Shown piece after piece: positions 8,712 through 18,146 of a DNA stretch of 47,382 nt (position 1 is its first letter; every line of letters starts with the position of its first letter). The stretch covers positions 117,411-164,792 of the forward strand of contig NZ_LWQT01000020.1 in the NCBI RefSeq assembly GCF_001650715.1, given 5' to 3'. Below the pieces are notes generated by a model. That model did not search any database and had not been told where the DNA came from. It saw nothing but the letters and a program-made list of their open reading frames with translations. Source of the DNA: Paramagnetospirillum marisnigri. GTDB lineage: Bacteria; Pseudomonadota; Alphaproteobacteria; Rhodospirillales; Magnetospirillaceae. The translations under genes were made by a program, and so were the position numbers.

Positions 8712-10039
8712 GCCATCTCGCGCAGTTTTTCCAGGCACTCCTCGCGGTCGGGGAGGTAGTCCTGGTCTTCCCACCACGACTCCAATTCTGCCAGCCGACG
8801 CCCGATCTCCGGCCCGTGGGCGACACCGAGTGCCAGAAGGTCGCGGCCCTTGACCGGCAATTCCACCGGCACCCAACTCTTCGCCATGTCCAGCAAGATG
8901 GTCCAGGCCGCGCTTTCGGCGGGCGAGGTCCGCGCATCGAGGCTGCGCTTGGCCGCCCAGGCCAGCAGGGTCAGGTCGCGGACTTCATCCCCACCCAGCT
9001 TGCGCAGGGCGCGACGGATTTCCCGCCCCTCCATGTCGTGACTGACCCGCACCCGGGGCTGGGCCATGGCCATCAGGCGGCGGGTCTGAAGCCCCGACAG
9101 CTTGAGCCGTTCTCCCACCGCCTCGGCTCCGGCCCGGTCGGTGTCGAGCATGGCCGCCAATCGGCGGATGGCATCCACATGGATGTCGTCGCGGACCAGA
9201 CCCCGGCTTTCCAGCCAGGATAGCACCCGCAGGCGCCCGAAATTCCGGGCAGCGGGCAGGATATGGCCCAGGATGCCCAGGCTGTGCATGGGCAGCAGCA
9301 CCGTGGCGGGGTCATCGGCCTGGAGCAGGCGCAGGATTTCCCCCGCCACCCTTTCGCCCGACAGAGTGTCCAGCAGCGGCGCCAGCTTGCGGCAGGCGGC
9401 CAGGGCGCGGGAGTCCAGGTCGGTACGGCGTCCGTAATGGGCATGGAAGCGGAAGAAGCGCAACAGGCGCAGCGCGTCCTCCCGGATACGCTCGGCCGGA
9501 TCACCGACGAACTGAACCCTCCCGGCCCCCAGATCGGCCAAGCCATCGAACGGGTCGTAGATCCGTCCCTGAGGATCGGCCGACAGGGCATTCATGGTGA
9601 AGTCGCGGCGTGACGCGTCCACCAGCCAGTCATCGGTATATTCCACCCGCGCCTTGCGGCCGAAACTCTCCACGTCGCGGCGCAGGGTGGTGATTTCGAA
9701 ATGGGCCTTGCCGATCACGGCGGTGACGGTGCCATGGTCGATGCCGGTGGGAATGGCGTGGATATGCGCCTCGTCCAGCAGCGCCAGAACCCGCTGCGGC
9801 GGGTCGGGGGTGGCGATGTCGATATCCTTGATGGGGCGCTTCAGGACCGAATCGCGCACACAGCCGCCAACGAATCGCACCTCGGCCCCATCGGCCATCA
9901 GGGCGTGGACAACCGCCTGGGTCTCGGGCTCGGCCATCCAGTCCTGGGGCTCCAGCTGCCCAATGGCGCCGCCATTTCGCAAGGAGGCCAGCGACACCCG
10001 GCCGCTCAGGTCACTGCTCGCCACGATCCGCCAGAACAT
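8708..10039 (-). CDS. cca: CCA tRNA nucleotidyltransferase (class II, PcnB-like)
   Basis: Adds or repairs the 3' CCA end of tRNAs. The nucleotidyltransferase head has the GGCVRD motif and the catalytic DxD (KDIDIATPD); the RRDFTMNAL segment and neck motif (RIREDALRLLRFFRF) follow, with a helical tail to residue 443. The frame from ATG 10039 overlaps the end of the upstream Nudix gene by 29 bp. A GTG at 9997, beyond the Nudix stop, would give 429 residues and is a good alternative because the intervening residues are not conserved-looking. Downstream partner of the Nudix and DUF1285 genes in one leftward cluster. Confidence 0.93.
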   Translation of the reverse strand: MFWRIVASSDLSGRVSLASLRNGGAIGQLEPQDWMAEPETQAVVHALMADGAEVRFVGGCVRDSVLKRPIKDIDIATPDPPQRVLALLDEAHIHAIPTGIDHGTVTAVIGKAHFEITTLRRDVESFGRKARVEYTDDWLVDASRRDFTMNALSADPQGRIYDPFDGLADLGAGRVQFVGDPAERIREDALRLLRFFRFHAHYGRRTDLDSRALAACRKLAPLLDTLSGERVAGEILRLLQADDPATVLLPMHSLGILGHILPAARNFGRLRVLSWLESRGLVRDDIHVDAIRRLAAMLDTDRAGAEAVGERLKLSGLQTRRLMAMAQPRVRVSHDMEGREIRRALRKLGGDEVRDLTLLAWAAKRSLDARTSPAESAAWTILLDMAKSWVPVELPVKGRDLLALGVAHGPEIGRRLAELESWWEDQDYLPDREECLEKLREMA

Positions 10040-10697
10040 CCGAAAGGTTGACCAGAATTCCCGCCGTCGCGCCCCAGATCAGCTTGTCGTCCCAGGTCAG
10101 CGCCCAGAACGGGCGCTGGCGGCCCTTGACTTCGCGGTGCTGCAATTGGTGATTGGCCTGATCCAGCACGAAGGCCAGCGGTACCTCGAACACCTCGGCC
10201 ACCTCGAAGCTGTCGGGCGACAGCGAGAACCCCGGCTCGATCACCCCCACCAGCGGGGTGATGACGAAACCGGTGCCGGTGATGTAGTCGTCCAGACGGC
10301 CCAGGATGCGCACCAGATGGGGGGCAAGGCCCACCTCCTCCTCGGTTTCGCGGAGCGCGCAGGTGGTGAAGTCGCCCTTGTCGGCATCTTCCAGCCGGCC
10401 GCCGGGAAAGCTGATCTGGCCGGGATGATGCGCCAGATGGGCGGTGCGCCGCGTCAGCATCACCGTCATGCCCTCGGGCCGCGCCACCAGGGGAACCAGA
10501 ACGGCCGCCGGTGTCAGCAGCCCCTGCTCGTCGAAGGGGTCGCCCGGGCGCACGGCGCCGTTGCGAATCATGGCGTCGAGGTCGAAGTCCGAGCGGCCGC
10601 GCGGATCATGGCCAAGAGCCAGGTTCCGGGCGATGGCGTCGCTCGTCAGTCGGAAGGATCCAGCCTTCCCAATGGAAAGAATATCCCGCTGCTCCAT
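10011..10697 (-). CDS. Nudix hydrolase, CoA pyrophosphatase-like
   Basis: About 228 residues with a Nudix box spanning GGRLEDAD through CALRETEEEVGL, preceded by HPGQISFPGG. That preceding motif is typical of the CoA diphosphatase (NudL/YeaB) group, so hydrolysis of CoA or a related dinucleotide is likely. The ATG at 10697 would overlap DUF1285 by 52 bp; starts nearer the DUF1285 stop (such as CTG/GTG codons) cannot be excluded. The gene overlaps cca downstream, so the three genes are probably co-transcribed. Confidence 0.88.
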   Translation of the reverse strand: MEQRDILSIGKAGSFRLTSDAIARNLALGHDPRGRSDFDLDAMIRNGAVRPGDPFDEQGLLTPAAVLVPLVARPEGMTVMLTRRTAHLAHHPGQISFPGGRLEDADKGDFTTCALRETEEEVGLAPHLVRILGRLDDYITGTGFVITPLVGVIEPGFSLSPDSFEVAEVFEVPLAFVLDQANHQLQHREVKGRQRPFWALTWDDKLIWGATAGILVNLSDVLADRGEQ

Positions 10698-11224
10698 AGG
10701 CCGTAGACTTTCTCCCCGTCCCGGTCTTCCTCCCATCCCTGGGACACCAGCTCATAGTACACGGATCGGGTCAGGCGCGCCTCCAATCCTTTCCTGACCA
10801 GAACGTATGGAGAGGGCTCGCCACTACCGACGGATTCGACGATGCGCAAGGGATGCCCGGCATCGACGGTGACGAGTTCGTCCATGTTGGTGCGGAAGCT
10901 GATGACCTTGTCGCGGCCCGAGCCACAGCTGAACATCTCCACCGCCAGGAAAGGGACGTCCTCCACCTGGATGCGGCCCATCTCGCCCGGAGTGATCAGC
11001 AGATATCCGCCATCCGGCGCCCGGTGCAGCACCGAGGCGAACAGGCAGACCATCTCTTTGCGGTTGATCGGCGAGCCGTGGTAGAACCAACGCCCCTGGC
11101 GGTCGATGCTGATGCCGAGATCGCCGCAGTCGTCGGGCAAGTCGCCCGCGAAATCCAGGTCGCCCGTGTAATCCAGGTCTGGGGAAGGCAGGGTCAACGG
11201 CCGCTCCTGAAAATTCTGGTCCAT
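10646..11224 (-). CDS. DUF1285 family protein
   Basis: A 192-residue cytosolic protein matching DUF1285 (ISIDRQGRWFYHGSPINRKEMVCLFASVL, then a beta-rich C-terminal half). Function unknown; known family members form a small two-domain fold. ATG 11224 is chosen because the upstream open frame runs through divergent moxR. It heads the DUF1285-Nudix-cca transcription unit, and its start codon faces that of moxR across only 21 bp. This grouping is conserved in alphaproteobacteria. Confidence 0.85.
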   Translation of the reverse strand: MDQNFQERPLTLPSPDLDYTGDLDFAGDLPDDCGDLGISIDRQGRWFYHGSPINRKEMVCLFASVLHRAPDGGYLLITPGEMGRIQVEDVPFLAVEMFSCGSGRDKVISFRTNMDELVTVDAGHPLRIVESVGSGEPSPYVLVRKGLEARLTRSVYYELVSQGWEEDRDGEKVYGLWSSGIFFPLGRLDPSD

Positions 11225-11245
11225 ATGTCCATCCAGGTGCCCCTC

Positions 11246-12253
11246 ATGACCACCCAGAGCATTTCCGAGCCCGACACCGCCGTCTCCCCGGCCGCCATCG
11301 AGGCGCTGGAGAGTCGGCTTGCCCGGGCACGCGCCGAGGTCGCAAGCGTGATTTTCGGCCAGGACAGCGTGATCGACGAAGCTCTTATCACGCTGCTGGC
11401 GGGTGGTCACGCCCTGTTGATCGGCCTGCCGGGCCTCGCCAAGACCCGGCTGGTCCAGACCCTGGGAGTGGTGCTGGGACTCGCCGACAAGCGGGTCCAG
11501 TTCACTCCCGATCTGATGCCTGCCGATATATTGGGATCGGAAGTGTTGGAGGAAAGCCCCTCGGGGCAAAGGGCCTTTCGATTCATTCCCGGGCCGGTGT
11601 TTTGCCAGTTGCTGATGGCCGACGAGATCAATCGCGCCAGCCCGCGCACCCAGTCGGCCCTGCTGCAGGCCATGCAGGAACGCCGGGTCAGCATAGCGGG
11701 CGTGCCCCACGCCCTGCCCGATCCTTTCCATGTGCTGGCCACCCAGAACCCGCTGGAGCAGGAGGGCACCTATCCCCTGCCCGAGGCGCAACTGGATCGC
11801 TTCCTGATGCAGATCGACGTGGGCTATCCCGACGCCTCGGCCGAACGGCGCATGCTGATCGCCACCACCGGCGCCGCCGAGGCGCGGCCCCAGGCGGTGA
11901 TGAGCGCCGACGCGTTAAGGGATGCCCAGGCTCTGGTGCGGCGCCTGCCGGTGGGCGAGGCGGTGGTGGACGCGATCCTGGCCTTGGTGCGGGCGGGACG
12001 CCCGGAAAGCACTTCCCTGGCCCTGGTGCGCGACGCGGTGGCCTGGGGACCCGGTCCCCGCGCCGCCCAGGCCCTGATGCTGGCGGTACGGGCCCGTGCC
12101 CTGCTGCAAGGCCGCCTCAGCCCCTCGCTCGACGATGTCGCCGCCCTGGCGCCGCCCATCCTGCGTCACCGCATGGCGCTGGGCTTCGCCGCCCGCGCCG
12201 ATGGCGCCACCATGGATCAGGTGTTGGGGGCGTTGCTGGCGACGCTGGGATAA
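11246..12253 (+). CDS. MoxR-family AAA+ ATPase
   Basis: AAA+ chaperone-like ATPase of 335 residues. Walker A is GLPGLAKT, Walker B LLMADEINRA, sensor 1 ATQNPLEQEGTYPLPEAQLDRF. MoxR proteins usually act with a VWA or DUF58 partner encoded directly downstream; here there is none, and the stop codon lies within the 3' end of a convergent histidine kinase gene (37-bp overlap). AGGTG lies 6 nt before ATG 11246; the in-frame ATG at 11225 lacks a ribosome site and abuts the DUF1285 start. Confidence 0.92.
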   Translation: MTTQSISEPDTAVSPAAIEALESRLARARAEVASVIFGQDSVIDEALITLLAGGHALLIGLPGLAKTRLVQTLGVVLGLADKRVQFTPDLMPADILGSEVLEESPSGQRAFRFIPGPVFCQLLMADEINRASPRTQSALLQAMQERRVSIAGVPHALPDPFHVLATQNPLEQEGTYPLPEAQLDRFLMQIDVGYPDASAERRMLIATTGAAEARPQAVMSADALRDAQALVRRLPVGEAVVDAILALVRAGRPESTSLALVRDAVAWGPGPRAAQALMLAVRARALLQGRLSPSLDDVAALAPPILRHRMALGFAARADGATMDQVLGALLATLG

Positions 12254-14052
12254 TCGGCTGACGGAAAATCCTCCGCCGGAAGCCAGATATGGACGGTGGT
12301 TCCCTGATGGGGCGCCGAGTCCAGCCACAGGCGGCCGCCATGGATGCGTGCCGCCTTCATGGACGAGGACAGGCCCAGCCCGGCGCCGGGATAGGTGGCG
12401 CGGGAATGCAGGCGCGAGAACGGCCGGATGATGGTCTGCAGGTATTCCGGCTCGATGCCGATGCCGTTGTCGGCGATGTCGATGCGCCAGCCGGGACCCT
12501 CGCGCGCCGAAGAGATGGTCACCACCGGAGGAGTGTCGGGGCGGACGAATTTGATGGCGTTGCTGATCAGGTTCTCGAACACGATGAACAGCAGCACCGG
12601 GTCACCCGGCAGCACTGGCAACGCGCCCACCTCGAAACGGACGCGGCCGTCGCCCGACATGGCGCGGCACTCGGCCAGGACCTTGTCTACCACCTTGCGG
12701 CAATCCACCGGGACAAAGGCGGCCATGGGGCGGTTGGATCGGGTGTAATCCGCCAGCCCCTTGACCAGCAGGTTGAGCTGGTTGGCGCCGGTCTGAATGA
12801 CGTTCACGTCTTCTTGCACCCGCTCGGACATGTCGGGGCCGAGATCGCGGCCCAGGCGCTGGGTATAGGACAAGATTTCGCGGATGGGTTCCTTGAGGTC
12901 ATGGGACGCGGCGAACAGCAGTCGTTCCAGCTCCGCCTTGGCCTCCACCAGCATGTCGGCGCCGTGCTTCTGCATGGTGATGTCGCGGATGGATGAGCGC
13001 GATCCCAGGGACTCTCCGGCGCCATCGAAAATGGGTTGCCAGGACATGGCCACCCAGATTTCACTCCCGTCGCGCTTTCGGATACGGAACTCCCGGTCCT
13101 GGCCCGATCCGCCCTCGCTGGCAAGGGCCAGGTCCTCGCGGATCGACGGGCGGTCGGCCTCCAGCACCAGCGGCAGCGGGAAATCGGTCATGGCGTGGCA
13201 TTCGGCGACGGTATAGCCGGTGATGGCTTCCACCGCGGGATTGACCCAGCGCAGGCGGCCATCGGGGCCGAACCAGTTTTCCCAGGCATAGGTGTAGTCG
13301 GCGATGGCGCGAAAGCGCTTGTGGCTTTCCTCCAGGTCGAGGATGCGTGATTCCACCGCCTCGGCCATGGTGTTGAAGGTCTGGGTCAGCACCGCGATCT
13401 CGTCCTGGCCCTCGATCTTGAGACGCTGCGAGTAATCACCGCGCGCCAGTTTCAGTGAAGCGCGGGCCAGCATATGCAGGTGTCGGGTCAGCCAATAGCC
13501 GATGACGGCCAGCAGGCCGATGGTCAGCACCACTTCGGTGGCGGCGATGCCCAGGCTCTGGCGCAGCAGTTCGCTGCGCGCCAGTCCCAGGAAGCGGGTG
13601 TCGATGCCGTAACGGACCTCGCCATAGCGCTGCCCCAGGAACACCACGTCGAAGGCTCCCTGATACTCGTCGAGATCGGACGAGAGCAGGCGCGGGGAGG
13701 GCGGCAGCGGTTGGCTGGCGTCGCGCCCGACCGAGGCCACCACTTTCCCCGCCGTGTTGCTCACCACCATATAGGTGATGCTGCCCGATGCGCCCCAGCC
13801 GTCCAGGATGCTTTGCAAAGCGGCGTAGTCGCGTTCCGCCAACTGGCTGGCCAGGGTGATGTTGAAGGATGATTCCTGGGCCTCCAGGCGCACTTGGGCA
13901 TTGCGGGTCAGATGGGTTTCGATCAGGCGAACGCCGTTGGCGACCAGCAGGGTCAGCATGACCACCTCGACCACCACGCTGACCAGCAGCAGGCGCAGCC
14001 GCAGCGAGTTGCGCATGACCACCGAAGGCGGGTAGGGGAAACTGGCGCTCAT
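12217..14052 (-). CDS. PAS/HAMP sensor histidine kinase
   Basis: A 611-residue membrane kinase. There is a first membrane helix near residues 18-40 and a periplasmic sensor region, then a second helix near 165-190 and HAMP (ASLKLARGDYSQRLKIEGQDEI). A PAS domain with PAC (SSIRDITMQKHG) follows, then a HisKA domain with phospho-accepting His in ASHDLKEP, and an ATPase domain with N box ENLISNAIKF and glycine boxes DNGIGI and GAGLGLS. ATG 14052 overlaps the TGA of the upstream PhnD-like gene (ATGA), so the two are translationally coupled and probably one sensory unit. No response regulator is adjacent. Confidence 0.92.
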   Translation of the reverse strand: MSASFPYPPSVVMRNSLRLRLLLVSVVVEVVMLTLLVANGVRLIETHLTRNAQVRLEAQESSFNITLASQLAERDYAALQSILDGWGASGSITYMVVSNTAGKVVASVGRDASQPLPPSPRLLSSDLDEYQGAFDVVFLGQRYGEVRYGIDTRFLGLARSELLRQSLGIAATEVVLTIGLLAVIGYWLTRHLHMLARASLKLARGDYSQRLKIEGQDEIAVLTQTFNTMAEAVESRILDLEESHKRFRAIADYTYAWENWFGPDGRLRWVNPAVEAITGYTVAECHAMTDFPLPLVLEADRPSIREDLALASEGGSGQDREFRIRKRDGSEIWVAMSWQPIFDGAGESLGSRSSIRDITMQKHGADMLVEAKAELERLLFAASHDLKEPIREILSYTQRLGRDLGPDMSERVQEDVNVIQTGANQLNLLVKGLADYTRSNRPMAAFVPVDCRKVVDKVLAECRAMSGDGRVRFEVGALPVLPGDPVLLFIVFENLISNAIKFVRPDTPPVVTISSAREGPGWRIDIADNGIGIEPEYLQTIIRPFSRLHSRATYPGAGLGLSSSMKAARIHGGRLWLDSAPHQGTTVHIWLPAEDFPSADYPSVASNAPNT

Positions 14053-14969
14053 GGCCGCTTCCTTTCCGGATGGTCGACCACGCTGGCATAGGGGCGCGCG
14101 GTCTCGATATCCGAGAATTCGATGGGGATCAGCCCCAGGAAGCCGCCCGCCTTCAGGAAGGCCTTGCCCCGCTCGGTCCCGTCGAAGGCGGCCAGCGAGC
14201 GGCGGATGGCCTCCACCGTCTCGGCGCCCAGGCGGGGATGGGCCATGGTGAACTGATGCGGTACCGTCAGGCGGCATTCGAAGGTTTCGACCCGGCCGCT
14301 GATCTCGGGCGGGACCTGCGCCAGGGGCGAGCGGCCGCTGATGGCGGCGTCGGCCTCGCCCAGGGCGACGGCGCGGATGGCGGTGGAATGGTTGGAGGCC
14401 TCCACCAGTTGGTAATCACGACCCGCCACCAGCCCGTGGTCCGAGCGCAGCCACAACTCCGCCACCACCGACAGCGCCGTCAGCCGGTCGGCGGTCAGCA
14501 CCCGCTTGCCCCGCAGTTGGGAGGCCGAGCGGATATCGCTGCCCTTGGGGACGATGATCAGCGGCCGCAGCTCCAGTTTGTAGCGGAACAGCGGCACATA
14601 GCCGTGGTCGGCGGCGATGACGCCGAAATGGGGTGCGGTGACGATGATGTCGAAGGTCTCTTCCCTGACATCATCCAGGTAGTCGTGGAAACTGCCGGAG
14701 GTGTAGAGCTCCACCGGACGGCCAAGGGAGTCTTGTAGATGCAGACGCAGCGGATCGTATAGACGCAGCAGGCTCAGGGTGGCGATGGTGGGCAGGAGCC
14801 CGATGCGCAGCGGGGAGGTCGGGGCGGAATCCGCCCCGGCTTTCGCCGCTCCGACCGCCAGGCCGGACACGGCAACCGCCACCACCGCCACGACCATGAA
14901 ACACCGGCCGAGCAGACCGCAGACCGCAGCGGTCACGCCATTTCTGACGAGCCCCAGGGAGAACCCCAT
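14049..14969 (-). CDS. PhnD-like periplasmic substrate-binding protein
   Basis: A protein of about 306 residues of the phosphate/phosphite/phosphonate-binding PhnD type (PF12974-like): LRIGLLPTIATLSLLRLYDPLRLHLQDSLG, FDIIVTAPHFGVIAADHGYVPLFRY, then SQLRGKRVLTADRLTALS. A hydrophobic signal or anchor segment lies at about residues 20-45. No ABC permease or ATPase genes accompany it; instead it is coupled (ATGA) to a histidine kinase, so a sensing role is more likely than transport. ATG 14969 has AGAGG 6 nt upstream; a TTG at 15020 would add 17 residues. Confidence 0.82.
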   Translation of the reverse strand: MGFSLGLVRNGVTAAVCGLLGRCFMVVAVVAVAVSGLAVGAAKAGADSAPTSPLRIGLLPTIATLSLLRLYDPLRLHLQDSLGRPVELYTSGSFHDYLDDVREETFDIIVTAPHFGVIAADHGYVPLFRYKLELRPLIIVPKGSDIRSASQLRGKRVLTADRLTALSVVAELWLRSDHGLVAGRDYQLVEASNHSTAIRAVALGEADAAISGRSPLAQVPPEISGRVETFECRLTVPHQFTMAHPRLGAETVEAIRRSLAAFDGTERGKAFLKAGGFLGLIPIEFSDIETARPYASVVDHPERKRP

Positions 14970-15053
14970 TTCCAGCCTCTTTGGCGGCAACCCCATCGCA
15001 ATTTTTACATCAGCGCCCAAAGGACGTCACGACGGCATTGGGCATGGCTGATC

Positions 15054-16595
15054 CTAGGATTTGTCCTTCTTCGGCCGCCTGGCTGCCTTGCCCAGGGCTG
15101 CTTCCAGGGCATCGGCGACGGTGCGCATGACCTTGACCCGGGCGAGGTTCTTGGAATTGGCTTCGATCAGGGTCCAGGGCGCGTTGGTGGTGGAGGTCCG
15201 CTCGACCATGTCATTGACCGCCTGTTCGTAGACGTCCCACTTTTCGCGGTTGCGCCAATCCTCGTCGGTCAGCTTCCACTTCTTGTATTCGATCTCGCCC
15301 CGAGCGGTGAAGCGGGCCAACTGCTCCTCGGAGGTGATGTGCAGCCAGAACTTGCACATGACGATGCCGTGGTCGGTCAGTTGTTCCTCGAAATCATTGA
15401 TCTCGCCATAGGCGCGGCGCCAGGCCTCCTCGGTGCAGAAGCCCTCGACCCGCTCCACCAGCACACGGCCGTACCACGAACGGTCGAACACGGTGACGCG
15501 CCCGGCCCGGGCCACATGGCGCCAGAAACGCCATAGGTAGTGCTGGGCCCGTTCCTCCTCGGTGGGGGCGGCGATGGGAATGACCTGATAGTCGCGGGCA
15601 TTCAGGGCGTTGGTCAGGCGGCGGATGGTGCCGCCCTTGCCCGCGGCGTCCCATCCCTCGAACACCAGGGCGGTGGACACGCCCTTTTCCTTGGCCACAT
15701 GGTAGAGATGGGCGAGGCGGGCACGCTGCTCCTGCAACGCCTTGCCGTATTCGGCGCCTTCCAGGCTCTGGGTCATGTCCAGGGAAGACAGGATCGACGG
15801 CTGGCAGGTCAGCGCCGCCGGGGCGGTGGGCTTGGCCTTGGCGGCCTTGCTCTTGATCTCGGCATGGACCTTCTTGGCGGCGTCGCGGGCGGCCAGATGC
15901 TTGGTGATGGAGTCCTTCAGGGTCTGCAGCACCACCGCCGAGCGGTAGCGGGAATCGGCACCCTCGACGATCTGCCAGGGGGCGTGGCCCTTGCTGGTGT
16001 GGCGGATCAGGCGTTCGGCGGCGCCGATGAACTTGTCGTAGAGGACGAAATGCTCCCAGTCGGTCTTGGTGACCTGCCAGGCGGTCATGGGATCCTTCTC
16101 CAACCCCTTCAGCCGCTTCTTCTGGGCTTTTTCCGACAGATGCATCCAGAATTTGAGGATCAGGGCGCCTTCGTCGGCCAGGGTCTTCTCGAAATGGACG
16201 ATGCGTTCGAGATTCTCGTCCAGTTCGGCGACGGTGGTCTTGCCATAGACCCGGTCCACCAGCGGCCGGTGGTACCACGACGACAGGAACAGCCCCACCT
16301 TGCCCTTGGGCGGCAGATCGCGCCAGTAGCGCCAGAATTCCGGCCGCTCGCTTTCCTCGTCCGAGGGCTTGCCATAGGCCCGGGTGACGATCCAGCGCGG
16401 GTCCATCCATTCGTTGATCAGGTTGACGGTCTCGTTCTTGCCGGCACCGTCGACTCCGGCGAACAAGATGATGACCGGAAAGTCGGCGTCGCGCAGTTGC
16501 TGCTGCAGCGCCAGCAGTTCGGTGCGCAGGCCCGGGGCCATGGCATCGAATTCCTCACGCGGGATTTTGCGCCCAAGTTCGGCGGCTTCAAACAT
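15054..16595 (-). CDS. pap: Polyphosphate:AMP phosphotransferase (duplicated PPK2 domain)
   Basis: Transfers phosphate from polyphosphate to AMP, giving ADP. The 513 residues hold two PPK2 domains in tandem. The first has Walker A GVDGAGKN at residues 47-54 and the lid-type SSWYHRP. The second has FEGWDAAGKGG and DRSWYGR. The two-domain form is characteristic of Pap (class II PPK2). It stands upstream of the PhnD-like/kinase pair in the same direction, separated by 84 bp from the chosen PhnD start, so polyphosphate or phosphate status may link them; that link is inference. Confidence 0.92.
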   Translation of the reverse strand: MFEAAELGRKIPREEFDAMAPGLRTELLALQQQLRDADFPVIILFAGVDGAGKNETVNLINEWMDPRWIVTRAYGKPSDEESERPEFWRYWRDLPPKGKVGLFLSSWYHRPLVDRVYGKTTVAELDENLERIVHFEKTLADEGALILKFWMHLSEKAQKKRLKGLEKDPMTAWQVTKTDWEHFVLYDKFIGAAERLIRHTSKGHAPWQIVEGADSRYRSAVVLQTLKDSITKHLAARDAAKKVHAEIKSKAAKAKPTAPAALTCQPSILSSLDMTQSLEGAEYGKALQEQRARLAHLYHVAKEKGVSTALVFEGWDAAGKGGTIRRLTNALNARDYQVIPIAAPTEEERAQHYLWRFWRHVARAGRVTVFDRSWYGRVLVERVEGFCTEEAWRRAYGEINDFEEQLTDHGIVMCKFWLHITSEEQLARFTARGEIEYKKWKLTDEDWRNREKWDVYEQAVNDMVERTSTTNAPWTLIEANSKNLARVKVMRTVADALEAALGKAARRPKKDKS

Positions 16596-16713
16596 GGCAT
16601 TTCCCCCTGATCCCGATCAACCCAGGGAAGAAGCCTAGGATCAAAACCCAAGGAGATCAAGGACGCGCACAGCCCGGGTGGGCGTTTCCGGGAGGGGCAG
16701 GGCGGGCTTGAAG

Positions 16714-17487
16714 TCAATCCGATTCTGGTTTCGCGGCCTTGCTCATATTGCGAAGCATGAACTCTCTCGGAGGTATTCCTTCAATAAAGGTATTGTTGCT
16801 GAGAAATTTTCTATGGTAATTAAAATTGATCTCGTCCCAATTCTTGTTGAATCCTTTGCCGTAGCGTTCGTGCCAGCGGTCGATGAATGCTTGCAGGTCG
16901 CGGTCCTGACAGGTGGATTTGTGGACGGACGGCGAGATATCTTCTTCGGTGAACTTGTCGGCCAGGCGGATGCCGGGAAACTGGGTGCAATAGCCCTCGT
17001 GGCTCCATACCCGCAGCGACAGGTCGGGATCGGCGAAATGAGCCCGGTAATAGGGGTCGTACCAGCCGCCGACCGCCTCCAGGCTGGCCCGCGAGATCAC
17101 TGGGAAATAGGCGTAATACAGCCCGTAGACCGTTCCGAACGCCTCGGCATTGGCGCGGTCGATGCCGCCCAGGAAGGGAAAATGGATGTCCTCGCCCTTG
17201 GCGATTTCCTCGGCCAGTCCGTCCAGCCATCCCGGCAGGGCGATGTGGTCGTCGGCGAAGGCGACGACGATGTCGCCGGTCGAGGCGGCATAGGCATCGG
17301 CATGGGCGGCGACGGTTCCCCTGGGGGTTTCCTCGTGGACATGGAGCACCCCGGGCAGGTCGACGCGGAAGGGGGCGACCAGGACGATCTCGTAGTCCAT
17401 GCCCTGGGAGGTGGCGTTGATGGACTCGATGGCGGAAACTGCGTAATCGCGCCGCAACGACGGAAGCATGATGGAGAAGCTGGACAT
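16714..17487 (-). CDS. GT2-like glycosyltransferase
   Basis: A 257-residue GT-A fold protein. The N-terminal SFSIMLPSLRR strand and the GDIVVAFADDHIALPGWLDGL segment with an Asp-Asp-His in the DxD position are typical of family 2 enzymes. There is no membrane segment, so the protein is probably cytosolic. The acceptor and sugar cannot be predicted. The C-terminal third (DRWHERYGKGFNKNWDEINFNYH) is not a motif I recognise. It lies downstream of the tRNA-Ala terminator and shows no strong ribosome site. Confidence 0.75.
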   Translation of the reverse strand: MSSFSIMLPSLRRDYAVSAIESINATSQGMDYEIVLVAPFRVDLPGVLHVHEETPRGTVAAHADAYAASTGDIVVAFADDHIALPGWLDGLAEEIAKGEDIHFPFLGGIDRANAEAFGTVYGLYYAYFPVISRASLEAVGGWYDPYYRAHFADPDLSLRVWSHEGYCTQFPGIRLADKFTEEDISPSVHKSTCQDRDLQAFIDRWHERYGKGFNKNWDEINFNYHRKFLSNNTFIEGIPPREFMLRNMSKAAKPESD

Positions 17488-17535
17488 GGGGAAGCGCCGG
17501 GCCTGTGTTTCAGGCTGGAGTATAGGGGGGACGAC

Positions 17536-17568
17536 AAAAAGGGCCTAGCCGTTTTCGGCTAGGCCCTT
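17536..17568 (-). terminator. Terminator of tRNA-Ala
   Basis: Read leftward, an 11-bp perfect stem (GGGCCTAGCCG with its complement) with a 4-nt loop is followed by five T. It lies 10 bp past the tRNA 3' end, so it terminates the tRNA transcript. Confidence 0.9.
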
Positions 17569-17575
17569 GATGTCT

Positions 17576-17651
<76 letters not shown>

Positions 17652-17762
17652 TGAATTCTTCAGACCGTCGGGCTTGGGGCCCCGTCGGTGGAGGCGGAAC
17701 ATATGGATTTAGGCGGAGGCTTGCAAGCGAAAAAATGCAGGCCCCGTTCGAAGTTTCGAGGT

Positions 17763-18146
17763 CTAGACCTCGTCCTCGATTTCCTCGTCCATGTGCTCCA
17801 TGACTTCCGCCATGTCGTCGTCGTCCTCGCCCAGGTCCGAGGCGTCCTCGATCAGGCCGCTTTCATCGTCCTCGGCGCTGTCGTCATCGGCGGGGAGGGC
17901 ATCCTCGTCGTCGTCCACCACCACAAGGTCATCGACCTCGAGATCGGCGATGGCCGGGTTGACGGCCACGGGGGCCGCGATCTTGGGCTCGGCCGCCGCC
18001 GAGCTGCCCCGGCGGACCTTGAAGGTCACCTCCGGCTCCACCGTCGCATTACACTTCGGGCAGATGATGGGAGTGCGCGTCAGGTCGTAGAAACGGCATC
18101 CGCAGCTCTGGCAGGTGCGCTTCTGTCCCCATTCCGGCTTGGCCAC
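17763..18146 (-). CDS. FYDLN acid-domain zinc-ribbon protein (TIGR02300 family)
   Basis: A 127-residue protein. The N-terminal zinc ribbon has [11 protein letters not shown] and ICPKC, followed by a basic patch and a very acidic tail of Asp/Glu runs. This is the FYDLN-acid family of alphaproteobacteria; its function is unknown and nucleic-acid or polymerase contact is only a guess. The start is taken as GTG 18146, because AGGAG lies 8 nt upstream and the sequence [11 protein letters not shown] follows. The much longer frame upstream crosses the intergenic region. It is divergent from aroA across 189 bp. Confidence 0.88.
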   Translation of the reverse strand: MAKPEWGQKRTCQSCGCRFYDLTRTPIICPKCNATVEPEVTFKVRRGSSAAAEPKIAAPVAVNPAIADLEVDDLVVVDDDEDALPADDDSAEDDESGLIEDASDLGEDDDDMAEVMEHMDEEIEDEV

